From positions 682,001 through 746,000 of the forward strand of contig NZ_POSP01000003.1 in the NCBI RefSeq assembly GCF_002885975.1: DNA of 64,000 bases. The letters are read 5' to 3'. The stretch is from Paucibacter aquatile. Its GTDB lineage: Bacteria; Pseudomonadota; Gammaproteobacteria; Burkholderiales; Burkholderiaceae_C. The notes below the pieces were generated by a model. The model was not told the DNA's origin, ran no database searches, and worked only from the letters and a program-made list of their open reading frames with translations. How positions within the stretch are numbered: position 1 is the stretch's first letter; each line of letters opens with the position of its first letter. Shown piece by piece: positions 10,233 to 21,451 of the stretch. Made by a program: the position numbers and the translations under genes.

Positions 10233-10266
10233 GATCAATCAAGACAGCGGAGGTCCGCAATGTGCC

Positions 10267-11876
10267 TATTCTGTTGAAAAAGTCGCTGATCGGCTCGAAG
10301 GCGACGTTGCGGAAGGGAAGGCGAAGGCGCTCAACTCACCTTTTCTTCGTCTGAACCAGGTCTTTCGACCCGGTTTTGAGGTTAATCGATGGGGTTTCGC
10401 CTCAAGCGGGCGTAGCTGTGCCTTGAGTTGGTGGACCTTGCGGCACCCGCATCGCCAAACGACGCAGGTTTTGTACTGCCGCAGCCATCGTGAACTCGTC
10501 CATCGCGCCACTAAGTCCTCGCAGGCGCAAGCGATCCAGCCGCAGGATTCGCTTCAGGTGGGCAAACAGCATTTCCACCTTCTTGCGTTGGCAACGTGAG
10601 CGCTCGTACTGTTCGGTGGTGGCAATCTTGCGCCCTACGTCCCGTGCGGCTTCGTGAACGCTGCGAACGATCTTGCGCATAGGGGTGGTGGGGCAGCAGC
10701 GCTGCTTCTCGGGGCAGTTGGCGCAATCTTGTTGGCTCGCACGGTAAATCACAGTGTCGGCCTTGGTGATGTGACTGCGCTCAATCTTGAAGACGCGCCA
10801 CTGGCTGCGCAGCGGGCGACCTTGTGGGCAGGTGTATTCCTTGGCCTGCTCGTCCCAAGTGAACTCGTTGCTTGAGAGCGTGCCGTCATCGCGCTGCGTG
10901 CGATCCCAGACGGGCACATGGGGTTCGATGCCCTTTTCGTCCACCATCCAACTCAGCATGGGCGCCGTGCCGTAGGCCGTGTCGCCGATCAACCGCTCGG
11001 GCTTGAGGCCGAACTGCTCCTGCACTCGATCAACCATCAGTTTGGTCGACTCGACCTCGGCGGTGCGGTGGGCCGGCGTGGCCTGGACATCCATGATCAC
11101 GCCATGCTCGGCATCGATGAGGTAATTCGTCGAGTAGGCGAAGAACGCGGGGCCGCCCGTCGCCGCCGTCCAACTTGCTTGTGGGTCGGTCAGCGAAATC
11201 TTCTTGGGTAGGACCTTGCCAAGGGCTTCGGCATCTAATCCTTCCAGGTACTCGCGCACGGCGCGTGTGCTCAGTGCTGGATCTTTCCAGTCAACCGACT
11301 CGGTGCCAGCCACACCACGCTGGCTGCTGGCATCGGCCTCCACGATGCTGGCATCTACTGCAAAGCCCTCAGCCTTGACGAGGCCGGCTGCCATACAGCG
11401 ACGCACGACCTCATCGAACAACCAACGGAACACGCCGCTGTCACGGAAGCGCCCATGGCGATTCTTCGAGAAAGTGGAGTGATCGGGTACGGCGTCTTCC
11501 AGGCTCAGTCGGCAGAACCAACGGTAGGCCAAGTTCAAGTGCAACTCCTCGCACAGGCGGCGCTCGGAGCGGATGCCATAGCAGTACCCGACGACCAACA
11601 TGCGCAGCATCAACTCAGGGTCGATGGACGGGCGGCCGATCTGGCTGTAATGCTCGGCCAGGTGCTCACGCAGGCCAGCGAAGTCAAGGCAGCGATCAAT
11701 GCCGCGCAGCAGATGATTCTGGGGAATGTGGTCTTCGAGGTTGAACGAATAGAACAACCGATCTTGCCCGCTCGCTTGTCGTCCCATCATCTCGACGCCC
11801 TCCAAGATTCGACCGGCTAACACTCAAATTGTACGGTGCACAAGCGGGTCGAGGTAGGGACTTTTTCAACAGAATA
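10267..11876 (-). mobile_element. IS1182-family insertion sequence, apparently intact
   Basis: The element is bounded by perfect 18-bp terminal inverted repeats, TATTCTGTTGAAAAAGTC at 10267-10284 and its complement at 11859-11876. It is flanked by a 4-base direct repeat TGCC (10263-10266 and 11877-11880), a possible target duplication. It carries one full-length transposase gene on the minus strand. Intact ends and an intact frame suggest recent insertion. The insertion lies between the palindromic repeat and the 3' end of the sulfate-binding protein gene, only 28 bases past that gene's stop codon. Confidence 0.93.
10402..11790 (-). CDS. IS1182-family transposase
   Basis: The start is the ATG at 11790 (MMGRQASGQDRLFYSFNLED), chosen because GGAGGGC lies at 11797-11803; an in-frame start 33 bases upstream lacks such a site. 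The 462-residue protein has the IS1182 arrangement. An N-terminal DUF772-type domain includes GRPSIDPELMLRMLVVGYCYG and VPDHSTFSKNRHGRF. A DDE core carries AVDASIVEADAS and ERLIGDTAYGTA. A cysteine-containing insertion (CANCPEKQRCC) precedes the final QRKKVEMLFAHLKRILRLDR segment. No frameshift is visible. Confidence 0.95.
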   Translation of the reverse strand: MMGRQASGQDRLFYSFNLEDHIPQNHLLRGIDRCLDFAGLREHLAEHYSQIGRPSIDPELMLRMLVVGYCYGIRSERRLCEELHLNLAYRWFCRLSLEDAVPDHSTFSKNRHGRFRDSGVFRWLFDEVVRRCMAAGLVKAEGFAVDASIVEADASSQRGVAGTESVDWKDPALSTRAVREYLEGLDAEALGKVLPKKISLTDPQASWTAATGGPAFFAYSTNYLIDAEHGVIMDVQATPAHRTAEVESTKLMVDRVQEQFGLKPERLIGDTAYGTAPMLSWMVDEKGIEPHVPVWDRTQRDDGTLSSNEFTWDEQAKEYTCPQGRPLRSQWRVFKIERSHITKADTVIYRASQQDCANCPEKQRCCPTTPMRKIVRSVHEAARDVGRKIATTEQYERSRCQRKKVEMLFAHLKRILRLDRLRLRGLSGAMDEFTMAAAVQNLRRLAMRVPQGPPTQGTATPA

Positions 11877-11904
11877 TGCCGATTGCTGCCTCCAAACTCG
11901 CTTC

Positions 11905-12918
11905 TCATCGCCCCGGCGTGAAGATCTGATCGAACACACCACCGTCGGCAAAATGGGTCTTCTGCGCCGTGCGCCAGCCGCCGAAAACCTCATCGACCGT
12001 GATCAGCTTGCTTTGCTTGAATTGCTTGGCATAACGCGCAGCCACCTTGACATCGCGCGGGCGGTAGAAATGGCGTGCTGCAATATCCTGGCCTTCCGGC
12101 GTGTAGAGAAACTCCAGATAAGCCTGCGCCTGCTTGCGTGTGCCGCGCTTGTCCACCACCTTGTCCACCACGGACACCGGCGGCTCGGCCAGGATGCTGA
12201 GGCTGGGCGTCACGATCTCGAACTTGTCAGCACCCAGCTCCTTCTGCGCCAGACAGGCCTCGTTCTCCCAGAAGATCAGCACATCGCCAATGCCACGTTC
12301 CGTGAAGGTGGTCAGCGAGCCGCGCGCGCCCGAGTCCAACACCTTGGTATTGGCATAAATGCGTTTGACGAAGGCCTTGGCCGATTCGGCATTGCCGCCC
12401 GGCTGGCTCAGGGCAAAAGCCCAGGCTGCCAGATAGTTCCAGCGCGCGCCGCCCGAGGTCTTGGGATTGGGGGTGATCACATCCACGCCGCAGCGAGCCA
12501 GGTCCGGCCAGTTGCTGATGTGCTTGGGGTTGCCCTTGCGCACCAGGAAGACGATGGTCGAGGTGTGAGGGCTGGCATTGTTGGGCAGGCGCTTCTGCCA
12601 ATCCACAGGCAGCAGTTTGCCCGCGTCATGCAGAGCGTCGATGCCATAGGCCAGGGACAGGGTCACGACGTCGGCTTCGAGGCCGTCAATCACCGAGCGC
12701 GCCTGCTTGCCCGAACCACCATGCGATTGCTTGACCGTCAAGGTCTCGCCGGTCTTGGCTTTCCAGTGCTTGGCAAAGGCGTTGTTGAATTCCTGATACA
12801 GCTCACGGGTCGGGTCGTAGGACACATTGAGCAGGGTGGTTTGAGCCTGAGCCAAGCCAGCGCCGCCCAGTGCGGCAGCGGCAGCCCAAACGGAAAGAGT
12901 ACGACGCAAGAGGTTCAT
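11905..12918 (-). CDS. sbp: Periplasmic sulfate-binding protein (orphan)
   Basis: The ATG at 12918 gives 337 residues with a clear Sec signal (MNLLRRTLSVWAAAAALGGAGLAQAQ). Mature sequence LLNVSYDPTRELYQEFNNAF, KQSHGGSGKQARSV and NPKTSGGARWNYLAAW are Sbp/CysP signatures; the SGGSG-like loop binds sulfate or thiosulfate. The protein should feed an ABC importer (CysT/CysW/CysA), but none is present: IS1182 lies immediately behind the gene and gdhB beyond it. Either the permease genes were displaced, or this copy always worked with a transporter encoded elsewhere. The upstream region (12919-13050) is comparatively AT-rich and presumably carries the promoter. Confidence 0.94.
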   Translation of the reverse strand: MNLLRRTLSVWAAAAALGGAGLAQAQTTLLNVSYDPTRELYQEFNNAFAKHWKAKTGETLTVKQSHGGSGKQARSVIDGLEADVVTLSLAYGIDALHDAGKLLPVDWQKRLPNNASPHTSTIVFLVRKGNPKHISNWPDLARCGVDVITPNPKTSGGARWNYLAAWAFALSQPGGNAESAKAFVKRIYANTKVLDSGARGSLTTFTERGIGDVLIFWENEACLAQKELGADKFEIVTPSLSILAEPPVSVVDKVVDKRGTRKQAQAYLEFLYTPEGQDIAARHFYRPRDVKVAARYAKQFKQSKLITVDEVFGGWRTAQKTHFADGGVFDQIFTPGR

Positions 12919-13316
12919 GGCAGGCAAAGGCTTCAAGGCAGCGCAAAGAGGTGAAGGGATGCGCCGGACTGTAGGTAGGGGGCCCCGGGCCGCAAACAAG
13001 AAGAATCGGTTTGCTTATGCAAAAAACGAGCAAGCTCTGAATGTGCCGATAGCCAGCGAATAAGCCGAGGAACGATCCTGGGGTTGGGCCTGATGCAAGC
13101 TCTTACAGGCTCCAGCCCGTTCGGTGGCTTCAGCGGGAATTCACCGCCGTTTTTCAGGGTTAGCACCATGCCCGAACGCGGCCCCTGAACGCACCATCGC
13201 CAGCCGCAAGAACAGCGATCGATCCGCAGCTCTTGCAAGCCCTGACCCTCTGCACAGCCCCATGAACAGGGACTTCAGCTCGGATCAGGCTGTTCATCCC
13301 CAACCGGAGATCTGCG
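12919..13316. other. Divergent intergenic region between sbp and the secreted protease
   Basis: This stretch of about 400 bases holds no supported gene. An AT-rich patch at 12991-13030 contains the dyad TTTGC-TTAT-GCAAA (13010-13023), placed where an sbp promoter or regulator site would be expected. The protease gene starts behind GGAG at 13305-13308. No hairpin typical of a terminator was found. Confidence 0.4.
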
Positions 13317-14609
13317 ATGACCTACCGCCGTACCCCCCGCAACACCCCACACCCAGTTTCACTCGCCAGACTAAGCGCGCGCCTGACCCTGGCCGCCAGC
13401 CTCGGGCTGCTCGCGGGCGGAAGCTTCGCCCAGACGGCCGCCAGCGGCGTCGCGGCCAAACCCGACGAAGCCACGCCTCAGATCGTGGGCGGCACCGTGA
13501 CCACGCCCTACTCCCGCCCCTACCAAGTGGCGCTGCTCATGAACGGCCGCCAGGGTTGCGGCGGCACCCTGATCAGCCCGAACTGGGTGCTGACGGCTGC
13601 GCACTGCGTGGACGGCGCATCCACCGCCAGCCTGACGGTGCAGGTCGGCGCGCACAGCATCAGCCGGCGCGATGGGCAGAACATCCGGGTCAGCCAGATC
13701 ATCAGCCACGAGAACTGGCGCGGCGCGCAAGGCATCCGCTCCGGCTGGGACATTGCCGTGCTTCGCCTGGCCAGCCCCGCACCGGCCAACATCACGCCGG
13801 CCAAGCTGCCCACCGCGGCGATCGAATCGCAAATCGCGGGCGTGGGCCGCTATGTCACCGTGTCTGGCTGGGGCCTGACCAGCAACGGCGGCAGCCCCAG
13901 CGATGTGCTGCGTGAGGTCAACCTGCCGGTGCTGAGCAACTCCACCTGCAGCAGCGAGATGGCCTTCAACCTGCCAGCCTCGGTGATCTGCGGCGGCGGC
14001 ACCGGCGGCGTGTCGGCCTGCAACGGTGACAGCGGTGGTCCGTTTGCGGCCAGCGCCAACGGCAAGTTCTACAGCATCGGTACGGTCAGCTGGGGCAACT
14101 CCTGCCGCGGCGCGACGGTGTTCACACGAACCAGCAGCTATCTCGACTGGATCGCCCAGCGAACCGGCGTGCGCCCGGACACCGATGTGCCGCCCGACCA
14201 GGCACCTGTGGCCCGCTTCAACGCCACCGTCACCGGGCTCAACGTTGTCTTCAGCGATGCCTCCACCGACGACAAGGGCATCAGCCGCTGGGCATGGAAC
14301 TTCGGTGATGGCAGCAGCTCCACCCAGTCCTCGCCCAACCATGCCTACGCAAGCGCAGGCAGCTATACCGTGACCTTGACGGTCACGGACACGGCCAACC
14401 AAAGCAACACCAGCTCGCAAGTGCTGCGCGTGGGCGGTGGCGGAGACACAGGCTGCGGCGGTGTGGCGGCCTGGAGCGCCACCAAGCTGTACGCCATTCG
14501 CGATGTGGTCAGCTACAAGGGCAAAAAGTACCAGGCCATCTGGTGGTCGCAAGCCGCGCAGCCGGACATCTACAGCAACGTCTGGTCCGCGCAAGGCAGC
14601 TGCAACTGA
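13317..14609 (+). CDS. Secreted trypsin-like serine protease with PKD and C-terminal carbohydrate-binding module
   Basis: The 430-residue protein starts with a Sec signal ending near GGSFAQT (residue ~40). A short propeptide precedes the activation junction PQIVGGT (~55-60). The S1 triad is complete: His96 in LTAAHC, Asp145 in DIAVL and Ser239 in GDSGGP. A PKD domain (~293-373) includes WNFGDGSSSTQSSP and YTVTLTVTD. The last ~50 residues (AAWSATKLYAIRDVVSYKGK, with several Trp) resemble a chitin/cellulose-binding CBM5/12 module. It is probably a soluble exoprotease that anchors to polysaccharide such as chitin or cell-wall material. It stands alone, divergent from sbp. Confidence 0.94.
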   Translation: MTYRRTPRNTPHPVSLARLSARLTLAASLGLLAGGSFAQTAASGVAAKPDEATPQIVGGTVTTPYSRPYQVALLMNGRQGCGGTLISPNWVLTAAHCVDGASTASLTVQVGAHSISRRDGQNIRVSQIISHENWRGAQGIRSGWDIAVLRLASPAPANITPAKLPTAAIESQIAGVGRYVTVSGWGLTSNGGSPSDVLREVNLPVLSNSTCSSEMAFNLPASVICGGGTGGVSACNGDSGGPFAASANGKFYSIGTVSWGNSCRGATVFTRTSSYLDWIAQRTGVRPDTDVPPDQAPVARFNATVTGLNVVFSDASTDDKGISRWAWNFGDGSSSTQSSPNHAYASAGSYTVTLTVTDTANQSNTSSQVLRVGGGGDTGCGGVAAWSATKLYAIRDVVSYKGKKYQAIWWSQAAQPDIYSNVWSAQGSCN

Positions 14610-14794
14610 GCGGGCCTCGCCTTTGGCGAGCTGCCCCTGGCATTGAGCCCCGCCACGCTGCGTGAGCCGGGGCTCGTGCGCCACGGGGCCAGGAGGTCGC
14701 CTGCATGCGGGGCGGCCTCCTCCGCTTTGAAGGGCTACTCGCTGCTGTCATCAAGACAGGCTCACAATCAGCCTCCATCTCCCAGGAGGCATTG

Positions 14795-17617
<2,823 letters not shown>

Positions 17618-17673
17618 AAAATGGACGGGGGAAAGGCGCCCGTCGGTCCGCCCGCTCGCTCGCCCAGCCGGGC

Positions 17674-18375
17674 TCAGCCGCCCAGCACGCCGTCCAGGCT
17701 CTGGCCTTGCGAGGCCAGCCAGGCCTCCAGCGCCGGCAGCAGCGGGCCCAGGCGCTCGTCCACCGCAGCGCGCACCGTGTCCACCATGACCTGGGTCTGG
17801 CGCTCGATCTCGATGTGCAGGGCTGCGCCCACGCCCTTTTCGGCGAAGGTGGTCATGCGCAGGGTTTCGGGGATCAGCCAGACCTCGAACCAGCCCGAGC
17901 CGTCGCGCTCGCGGCCGGCTTCGGCCACGGTCAGGCTGGCGCCGTTCACCGCGATATAGCCTTTGGCGAAGATGTAGCGCATCCACGGCGCGGGCACGCC
18001 GATGCGGATGACATGGTTGTTCTCGGGCTGGCGGATGGCCTGCACCGTGGCCATGAAATCGACGTGGCCGGACAGCGGGTGGCCGCCGATCTCGGCGCCG
18101 TCGCGCGCGGCGCGCTCGACATTGAGCCGGCTGCCCGGCTGCAGCGCGCCCAGCGTGGTGAGGTTCAGGCTCTGCTGCATCACATCGAAGTCGGCGCGGT
18201 CGGCCGCCTCGTCCAGCGCCGTCACCGTCAGGCACACGCCGTCTGAGGCCACGCTGGCGCCGATCTCCAGGCCCTGGCAGAAGCCGGGCGGGAACTGCAG
18301 CGTGAAGCTGCGCAGACCGGGGCGGTCTTGCAGGGCGGCCACCTGGGCCACGGCTTGAACAATGCCTGTGAACAT
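17674..18375 (-). CDS. ribE: Riboflavin synthase alpha chain
   Basis: The ATG at 18375 begins MFTGIVQAVAQV, the invariant riboflavin synthase N-terminus. The protein has two tandem lumazine-binding barrels. The first carries GASVASDGVCLTVTAL and the second GHPLSGHVDFMATVQ and GYIAVNGASLTVAEAG. At 233 residues it is somewhat longer than typical (~200-220), with the extra length at the C-terminus. It dismutates two 6,7-dimethyl-8-ribityllumazine molecules to riboflavin. No other rib gene is adjacent; its 3' end faces acnA. Confidence 0.94.
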   Translation of the reverse strand: MFTGIVQAVAQVAALQDRPGLRSFTLQFPPGFCQGLEIGASVASDGVCLTVTALDEAADRADFDVMQQSLNLTTLGALQPGSRLNVERAARDGAEIGGHPLSGHVDFMATVQAIRQPENNHVIRIGVPAPWMRYIFAKGYIAVNGASLTVAEAGRERDGSGWFEVWLIPETLRMTTFAEKGVGAALHIEIERQTQVMVDTVRAAVDERLGPLLPALEAWLASQGQSLDGVLGG

Positions 18376-18409
18376 CGTGATTGAACTGCGGTGAATGAAG
18401 AAGACCCTA

Positions 18410-18443
18410 GGCCCAAAACGCCACCACCGCCCGAAGGCGGTGG
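18410..18443 (-). terminator. UUCG-loop hairpin terminator behind amtB
   Basis: Read on the minus strand, CCACCGCC-TTCG-GGCGGTGG (18443-18424) forms an 8-bp stem with a UUCG loop, followed by TGGCGTTTTG. It begins about 40 bases past the amtB stop and ahead of ribE, and probably separates the two genes. Confidence 0.65.
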
Positions 18444-18483
18444 GAGACAGGCAGCCCAATTGGGGGAATGCGCTGGCCTGAGC

Positions 18484-19704
18484 TTACCAGCTGACCTCGC
18501 GGTCCGGCGTGGCGCCGATTTTGTGGATGGACAGGTCGGCACCGTCGAACTCTTCTTCCTGGCTCAGGCGCAAGCCAACAAAACGCTTGAGCAGGCCGTA
18601 GACCACAAAGCCGCCGGCCAAGGCCCAGGCCACGCCGGCCAGGGTGCCGATCAGCTGCGACCAGAAGCTCACACCGCCCACGCCGCCGCCGGCCTGGCTG
18701 CCGAAGATGCCGCAGGCAATGCCGCCCCAGGCACCGCAGAGGCCGTGCAGAGGCCACACGCCCAGCACATCGTCGATCTTCCAGCGGTTCTGCGTCAGGG
18801 TGAACATCTTGACGAAGATGTAGCCGGCCACCGCGCCGGTGATCAGGGCGCCATGCGGGTGCATCACGTCCGAGCCCGCGCACACGGCCACCAGGCCGGC
18901 CAGCGGGCCGTTGTAGGCGAAGCCAGGGTCGTTGCGGCCGGCCAGCACGGCGGCCAGGGTGCCGCCCACCATGGCCATCAGCGAATTGACGGCCACCAGG
19001 CCCGAGATCTTGTCCAGGGTCTGCGCGCTCATCACATTGAAGCCGAACCAGCCCACCGCCAGCACCCAGGCGCCCAGGGCCAGGAAGGGAATGCTGGACG
19101 GCGGATGCGCGCTGATGGCGCCGTCCTTGCGATAGCGGTTCATGCGCGGGCCGAGCAAGAGCACGGCGGCCAGCGCGATCCAGCCGCCCACCGCATGCAC
19201 GACCACCGAGCCGGCAAAGTCATGAAACTCGGCGCCGAACTGGGCTTTGAGCCAGGATTGAAAACCAAAGCCCTGGTTCCAGACCAGGCCCTCGAACAGC
19301 GGGTAGATCAGGCCCACGATCACGGCCGTAGCCGCCAGCTGCGGGCCGAAGCGGGCCCGCTCGGCAATGCCGCCGCTGATGATGGCCGGAATCGCCGCCG
19401 CAAAGGTCAGCAGGAAGAAGAACTTCACCAGCTCATAGCCATTGCGCGCCGCCAGGCTTTCGGCCCCGGTGAAGAAGTGCACGCCGTAGGCCACGCTGTA
19501 GCCCACCAGAAAGTAGGCCACCGTGGACACCGCGAAATCCACCAGGATCTTGACCAGAGCATTGACCTGGTTCTTCTTGCGCACCGTGCCCAGCTCCAGA
19601 AAGGCAAAGCCCGCATGCATGGCCAGCACCATGATGGCGCCGAGCAAGATGAACAGCGCGTCTGCGCCTTGCTTGAGTGATGACAGAGAGGAAGTAGTGT
19701 CCAT
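18484..19704 (-). CDS. amtB: Ammonium transporter
   Basis: The 406-residue integral membrane protein has about eleven hydrophobic segments. Start ATG at 19704 (MDTTSSLSSLKQGADALFIL) was chosen by homology of the N-terminus; there is no strong ribosome site. Family signatures include FAFLELGTVRKKNQVNALVK, DFAGSVVVHAVGGW (conserved Asp and pore His) and DDVLGVWPLHGLCGAWGG (second pore His). It conducts ammonium across the inner membrane. There is no glnK beside it, unlike many amtB loci, so PII control must come from elsewhere. A UUCG-loop terminator follows. Confidence 0.94.
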   Translation of the reverse strand: MDTTSSLSSLKQGADALFILLGAIMVLAMHAGFAFLELGTVRKKNQVNALVKILVDFAVSTVAYFLVGYSVAYGVHFFTGAESLAARNGYELVKFFFLLTFAAAIPAIISGGIAERARFGPQLAATAVIVGLIYPLFEGLVWNQGFGFQSWLKAQFGAEFHDFAGSVVVHAVGGWIALAAVLLLGPRMNRYRKDGAISAHPPSSIPFLALGAWVLAVGWFGFNVMSAQTLDKISGLVAVNSLMAMVGGTLAAVLAGRNDPGFAYNGPLAGLVAVCAGSDVMHPHGALITGAVAGYIFVKMFTLTQNRWKIDDVLGVWPLHGLCGAWGGIACGIFGSQAGGGVGGVSFWSQLIGTLAGVAWALAGGFVVYGLLKRFVGLRLSQEEEFDGADLSIHKIGATPDREVSW

Positions 19705-20046
19705 GGGGCGGGCGGGCTGGCTTGTTGTCGGGTCTGGTGGCCGGCCCTTCCTCTTTTCTTTGCACCATCGGAGGGCCAGACGCACCAGATCAGCAAGAAC
19801 AGTGCCCAAATTGGCGCAGGACTAATCGGGAACGCGCGCACCAAACCAATGCATCAAGCTTCATTTCGGGGCGCGAACGCACCAGGGATGAGCGCTAGAG
19901 CCGGCGACCGTGGCTGGCCCTTCAGGTCCCAACAGCCCCGATTTTTGAGCAGGCCAAGCCGAGCAAAAGCCACGAATGGCCGGATGCCTCTCCTGCAAGC
20001 AGCAGGGCGCCAAGGCTTCTGCTGACCGAGCGGCTGACGCGAAAAC
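19705..20046. other. Intergenic stretch between amtB and the cassette-like genes
   Basis: About 340 bases upstream of amtB. It must hold the amtB promoter, but no convincing sigma-54 (GG-N10-GC) or sigma-70 pair was identified. No gene or terminator is supported. The part nearest 20047 may be the degraded outer end of the cassette array. Confidence 0.35.
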
Positions 20047-20631
20047 TTAGGTCAGCAAGCAAACATTCCCTCGACTGCTAGGACGATACAGCTCCACTCG
20101 ATACTCCTCCTGTGACGGAGCGCTTGAGGTCCACGCGGAGCCGCCTGCGGTGGCAGGGCGCGGACGGACCCAAATGAAATGATGGCTTGGAATGGCATGC
20201 CATTGCGGGTCGGATCGAGCAAGGGGCCAGGTGTCATCGTTTTGGTACAGGCGAACAACATCGCCGCGAATCTCTTCCTTGCCAACAACCTCATTGATTT
20301 GATAGCCAGCATGAACGTAACCCTGGCTTTCCTTCACAACCGCACCATCAGCGAGCACAGCGCGAACTGTGTATCCGCCCTCACCCGGAATATGGATACG
20401 AGCGACTGCGCGCTCTCCGACCGCCAAAGGCTTCAACTGCCACGTGGCGTCTGACACTGAGTTCTTGAAACGTACTTCGAGGTAGCGCAAAGCTTGACCG
20501 CTTTGGTTCTCGATGTTGATTGTGGCCAGCGGTAGAAACCACTGCTTCACTCCTGCTGTAACAGCGCCAGCGGCGAAGCCGACCGCCAATAGCAGGAACG
20601 CAGCCAAAACAAATTGGATTGAGCGCTTCAT
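20047..20631 (-). CDS. Hypothetical membrane-anchored protein in a cassette-like context
   Basis: The ATG at 20631 (MKRSIQFVLAAFLLLAVGFA) gives about 194 residues: one N-terminal hydrophobic anchor, then a soluble domain with IENQSGQALRYLEVRFKNS and YTVRAVLADGAVVKESQGYV, possibly beta-rich. No family is recognised. Codon use is less GC-rich than in neighbours. The last ~65 codons, from about TWPLARSDPQWHAIPSHH onward, lie over sequence that matches the neighbouring attC-like element. The original stop was therefore probably near that point, and the present C-terminus is read-through into a decayed attC. The start lies 26 bases beyond the core site of the intact attC candidate, as expected for a cassette gene. 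Confidence 0.6.
   Translation of the reverse strand: MKRSIQFVLAAFLLLAVGFAAGAVTAGVKQWFLPLATINIENQSGQALRYLEVRFKNSVSDATWQLKPLAVGERAVARIHIPGEGGYTVRAVLADGAVVKESQGYVHAGYQINEVVGKEEIRGDVVRLYQNDDTWPLARSDPQWHAIPSHHFIWVRPRPATAGGSAWTSSAPSQEEYRVELYRPSSRGNVCLLT
20112..20234 (-). repeat. Degenerate attC-like site overlapping the 3' end of the preceding gene
   Basis: On the minus strand this segment parallels the better attC at 20657-20767. GACCCGCAATGGCATGCCA matches GACCCGCAACGGCATGCCA, and TGCCACCGCAGG matches TGCCGTCGCAGG. CCTCAAGCGC occupies the place of the distal box. The terminal core heptamers have decayed (CTGGCCC, CGCTCCG), so it is probably no longer a recombination site. Confidence 0.55.
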
Positions 20632-20656
20632 ATGATGAACCACGGCATGCAATGAA

Positions 20657-20767
20657 ACTTAACGTTTGAGCTAACTGGCCTGCGACGGCAGGACACCGAA
20701 GGGCCAGAATGACATGAGGCCCGAAGGTGGCATGCCGTTGCGGGTCCGCTTGAGCGAAGGGTTGGGC
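20657..20767 (-). repeat. attC-like integron recombination site
   Basis: Read on the minus strand, the element begins GCCCAAC (fits RYYYAAC) at 20767-20761 and ends GTTAAGT (fits GTTRRRY) at 20663-20657. The two halves are imperfect inverted repeats: GCTCAAGCGGACCCGCAACG on one side pairs with the complement of the TGCCGTCGCAGG...GCTCAAACGTTAAGT side. At 111 bp it is typical in length. It lies 20 bases after the stop codon of one gene and 26 before the start of the next, the normal cassette order. Confidence 0.68.
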
Positions 20768-20787
20768 GTCGTTGCACGCGACGGCAT

Positions 20788-21360
20788 TTAGCACCCAATA
20801 AGCGATGGCTTAGCCTTCGCGATGACTTGTGAACTTACCGGTCTGATAGATGCAACCTCGGCCGTGTAGCTCCTGTGATCGCATTCGACCCAGGAGGAAA
20901 AAGACTTGATCGTGAGTGAGGCTGGCAATTCATACCTGGGCATGACTCCGTTCAACAGCGCATCGGTCCTTTTTCGACCAAGCAAAGGCAGAAGCAGTAC
21001 CCGAGGTTTCTTGTCCAAAGCGATGGAGGAGACGGGCCGCGGATAGAAGCGGCCCACGGCAGCTGGCAACTTCCGGCGAGACGAATCGTCGGGAACAAAG
21101 AAGGCTTCTCCGTCCGTGTCTCGGTCGTCGGTAATGTCGGGGAGTCGGTCAAACTCGATCACCAAAGTACCGGTGAGGCGGACCGTACCAACAAATCTCG
21201 CAAAGTATCCATCCTCGCCGCCATCAGAGCGGCTAATGAGCTTAAGCGACAAAGCACCGTCCGAATACTCAGATCGCTCAGGACGGTCCGATGCGCTTGC
21301 CTGCGGCGAGGCCGTCGCAGCGAGCGAGAGGAACAATAGAGATACACGAAGGACTTTCAT
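20788..21360 (-). CDS. Hypothetical secreted protein in a cassette-like context
   Basis: The start ATG at 21360 opens a 190-residue protein with a Sec signal (MKVLRVSLLFLSLAATASPQ, cleavage near ASA). The mature part (DGYFARFVGTVRLTGTLVIE, DTDGEAFFVPDDSSRRKLPA, VLLLPLLGRKRTDALLNG) matches no family I recognise. GTTGGGC, a cassette core heptamer, lies at 21370-21364, three bases before the start codon, and an attC-like element begins 20 bases after the stop. The gene is thus framed exactly as an integron cassette. Base composition is less GC-rich than the chromosome around it. Confidence 0.65.
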   Translation of the reverse strand: MKVLRVSLLFLSLAATASPQASASDRPERSEYSDGALSLKLISRSDGGEDGYFARFVGTVRLTGTLVIEFDRLPDITDDRDTDGEAFFVPDDSSRRKLPAAVGRFYPRPVSSIALDKKPRVLLLPLLGRKRTDALLNGVMPRYELPASLTIKSFSSWVECDHRSYTAEVASIRPVSSQVIAKAKPSLIGC

Positions 21361-21363
21361 GAC

Positions 21364-21370
21364 GCCCAAC
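21364..21370 (-). other. Candidate cassette core site upstream of the secreted hypothetical gene
   Basis: GTTGGGC on the minus strand fits GTTRRRY and is three bases from the ATG. A second core-like GTTGGAT, preceded by ACTCAAGCG, lies about 40 bases further upstream (near 21403-21409). This could be the distal half of an earlier attC. Confidence 0.45.
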
Positions 21371-21451
21371 TTTGTTACCAAGTCTGCTCAGTTTGGGTAT
21401 CCAACGCGAAACGCTTGAGTGCCCGCGAGCCACCCGGAAGAAAAAGCCCAC

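Noticed and set aside
9575..10260. Several short frames across the palindromic repeat
   Set aside because: They mirror one another because the DNA is inverted, are Arg/Ala/Pro-rich and have no ribosome sites.
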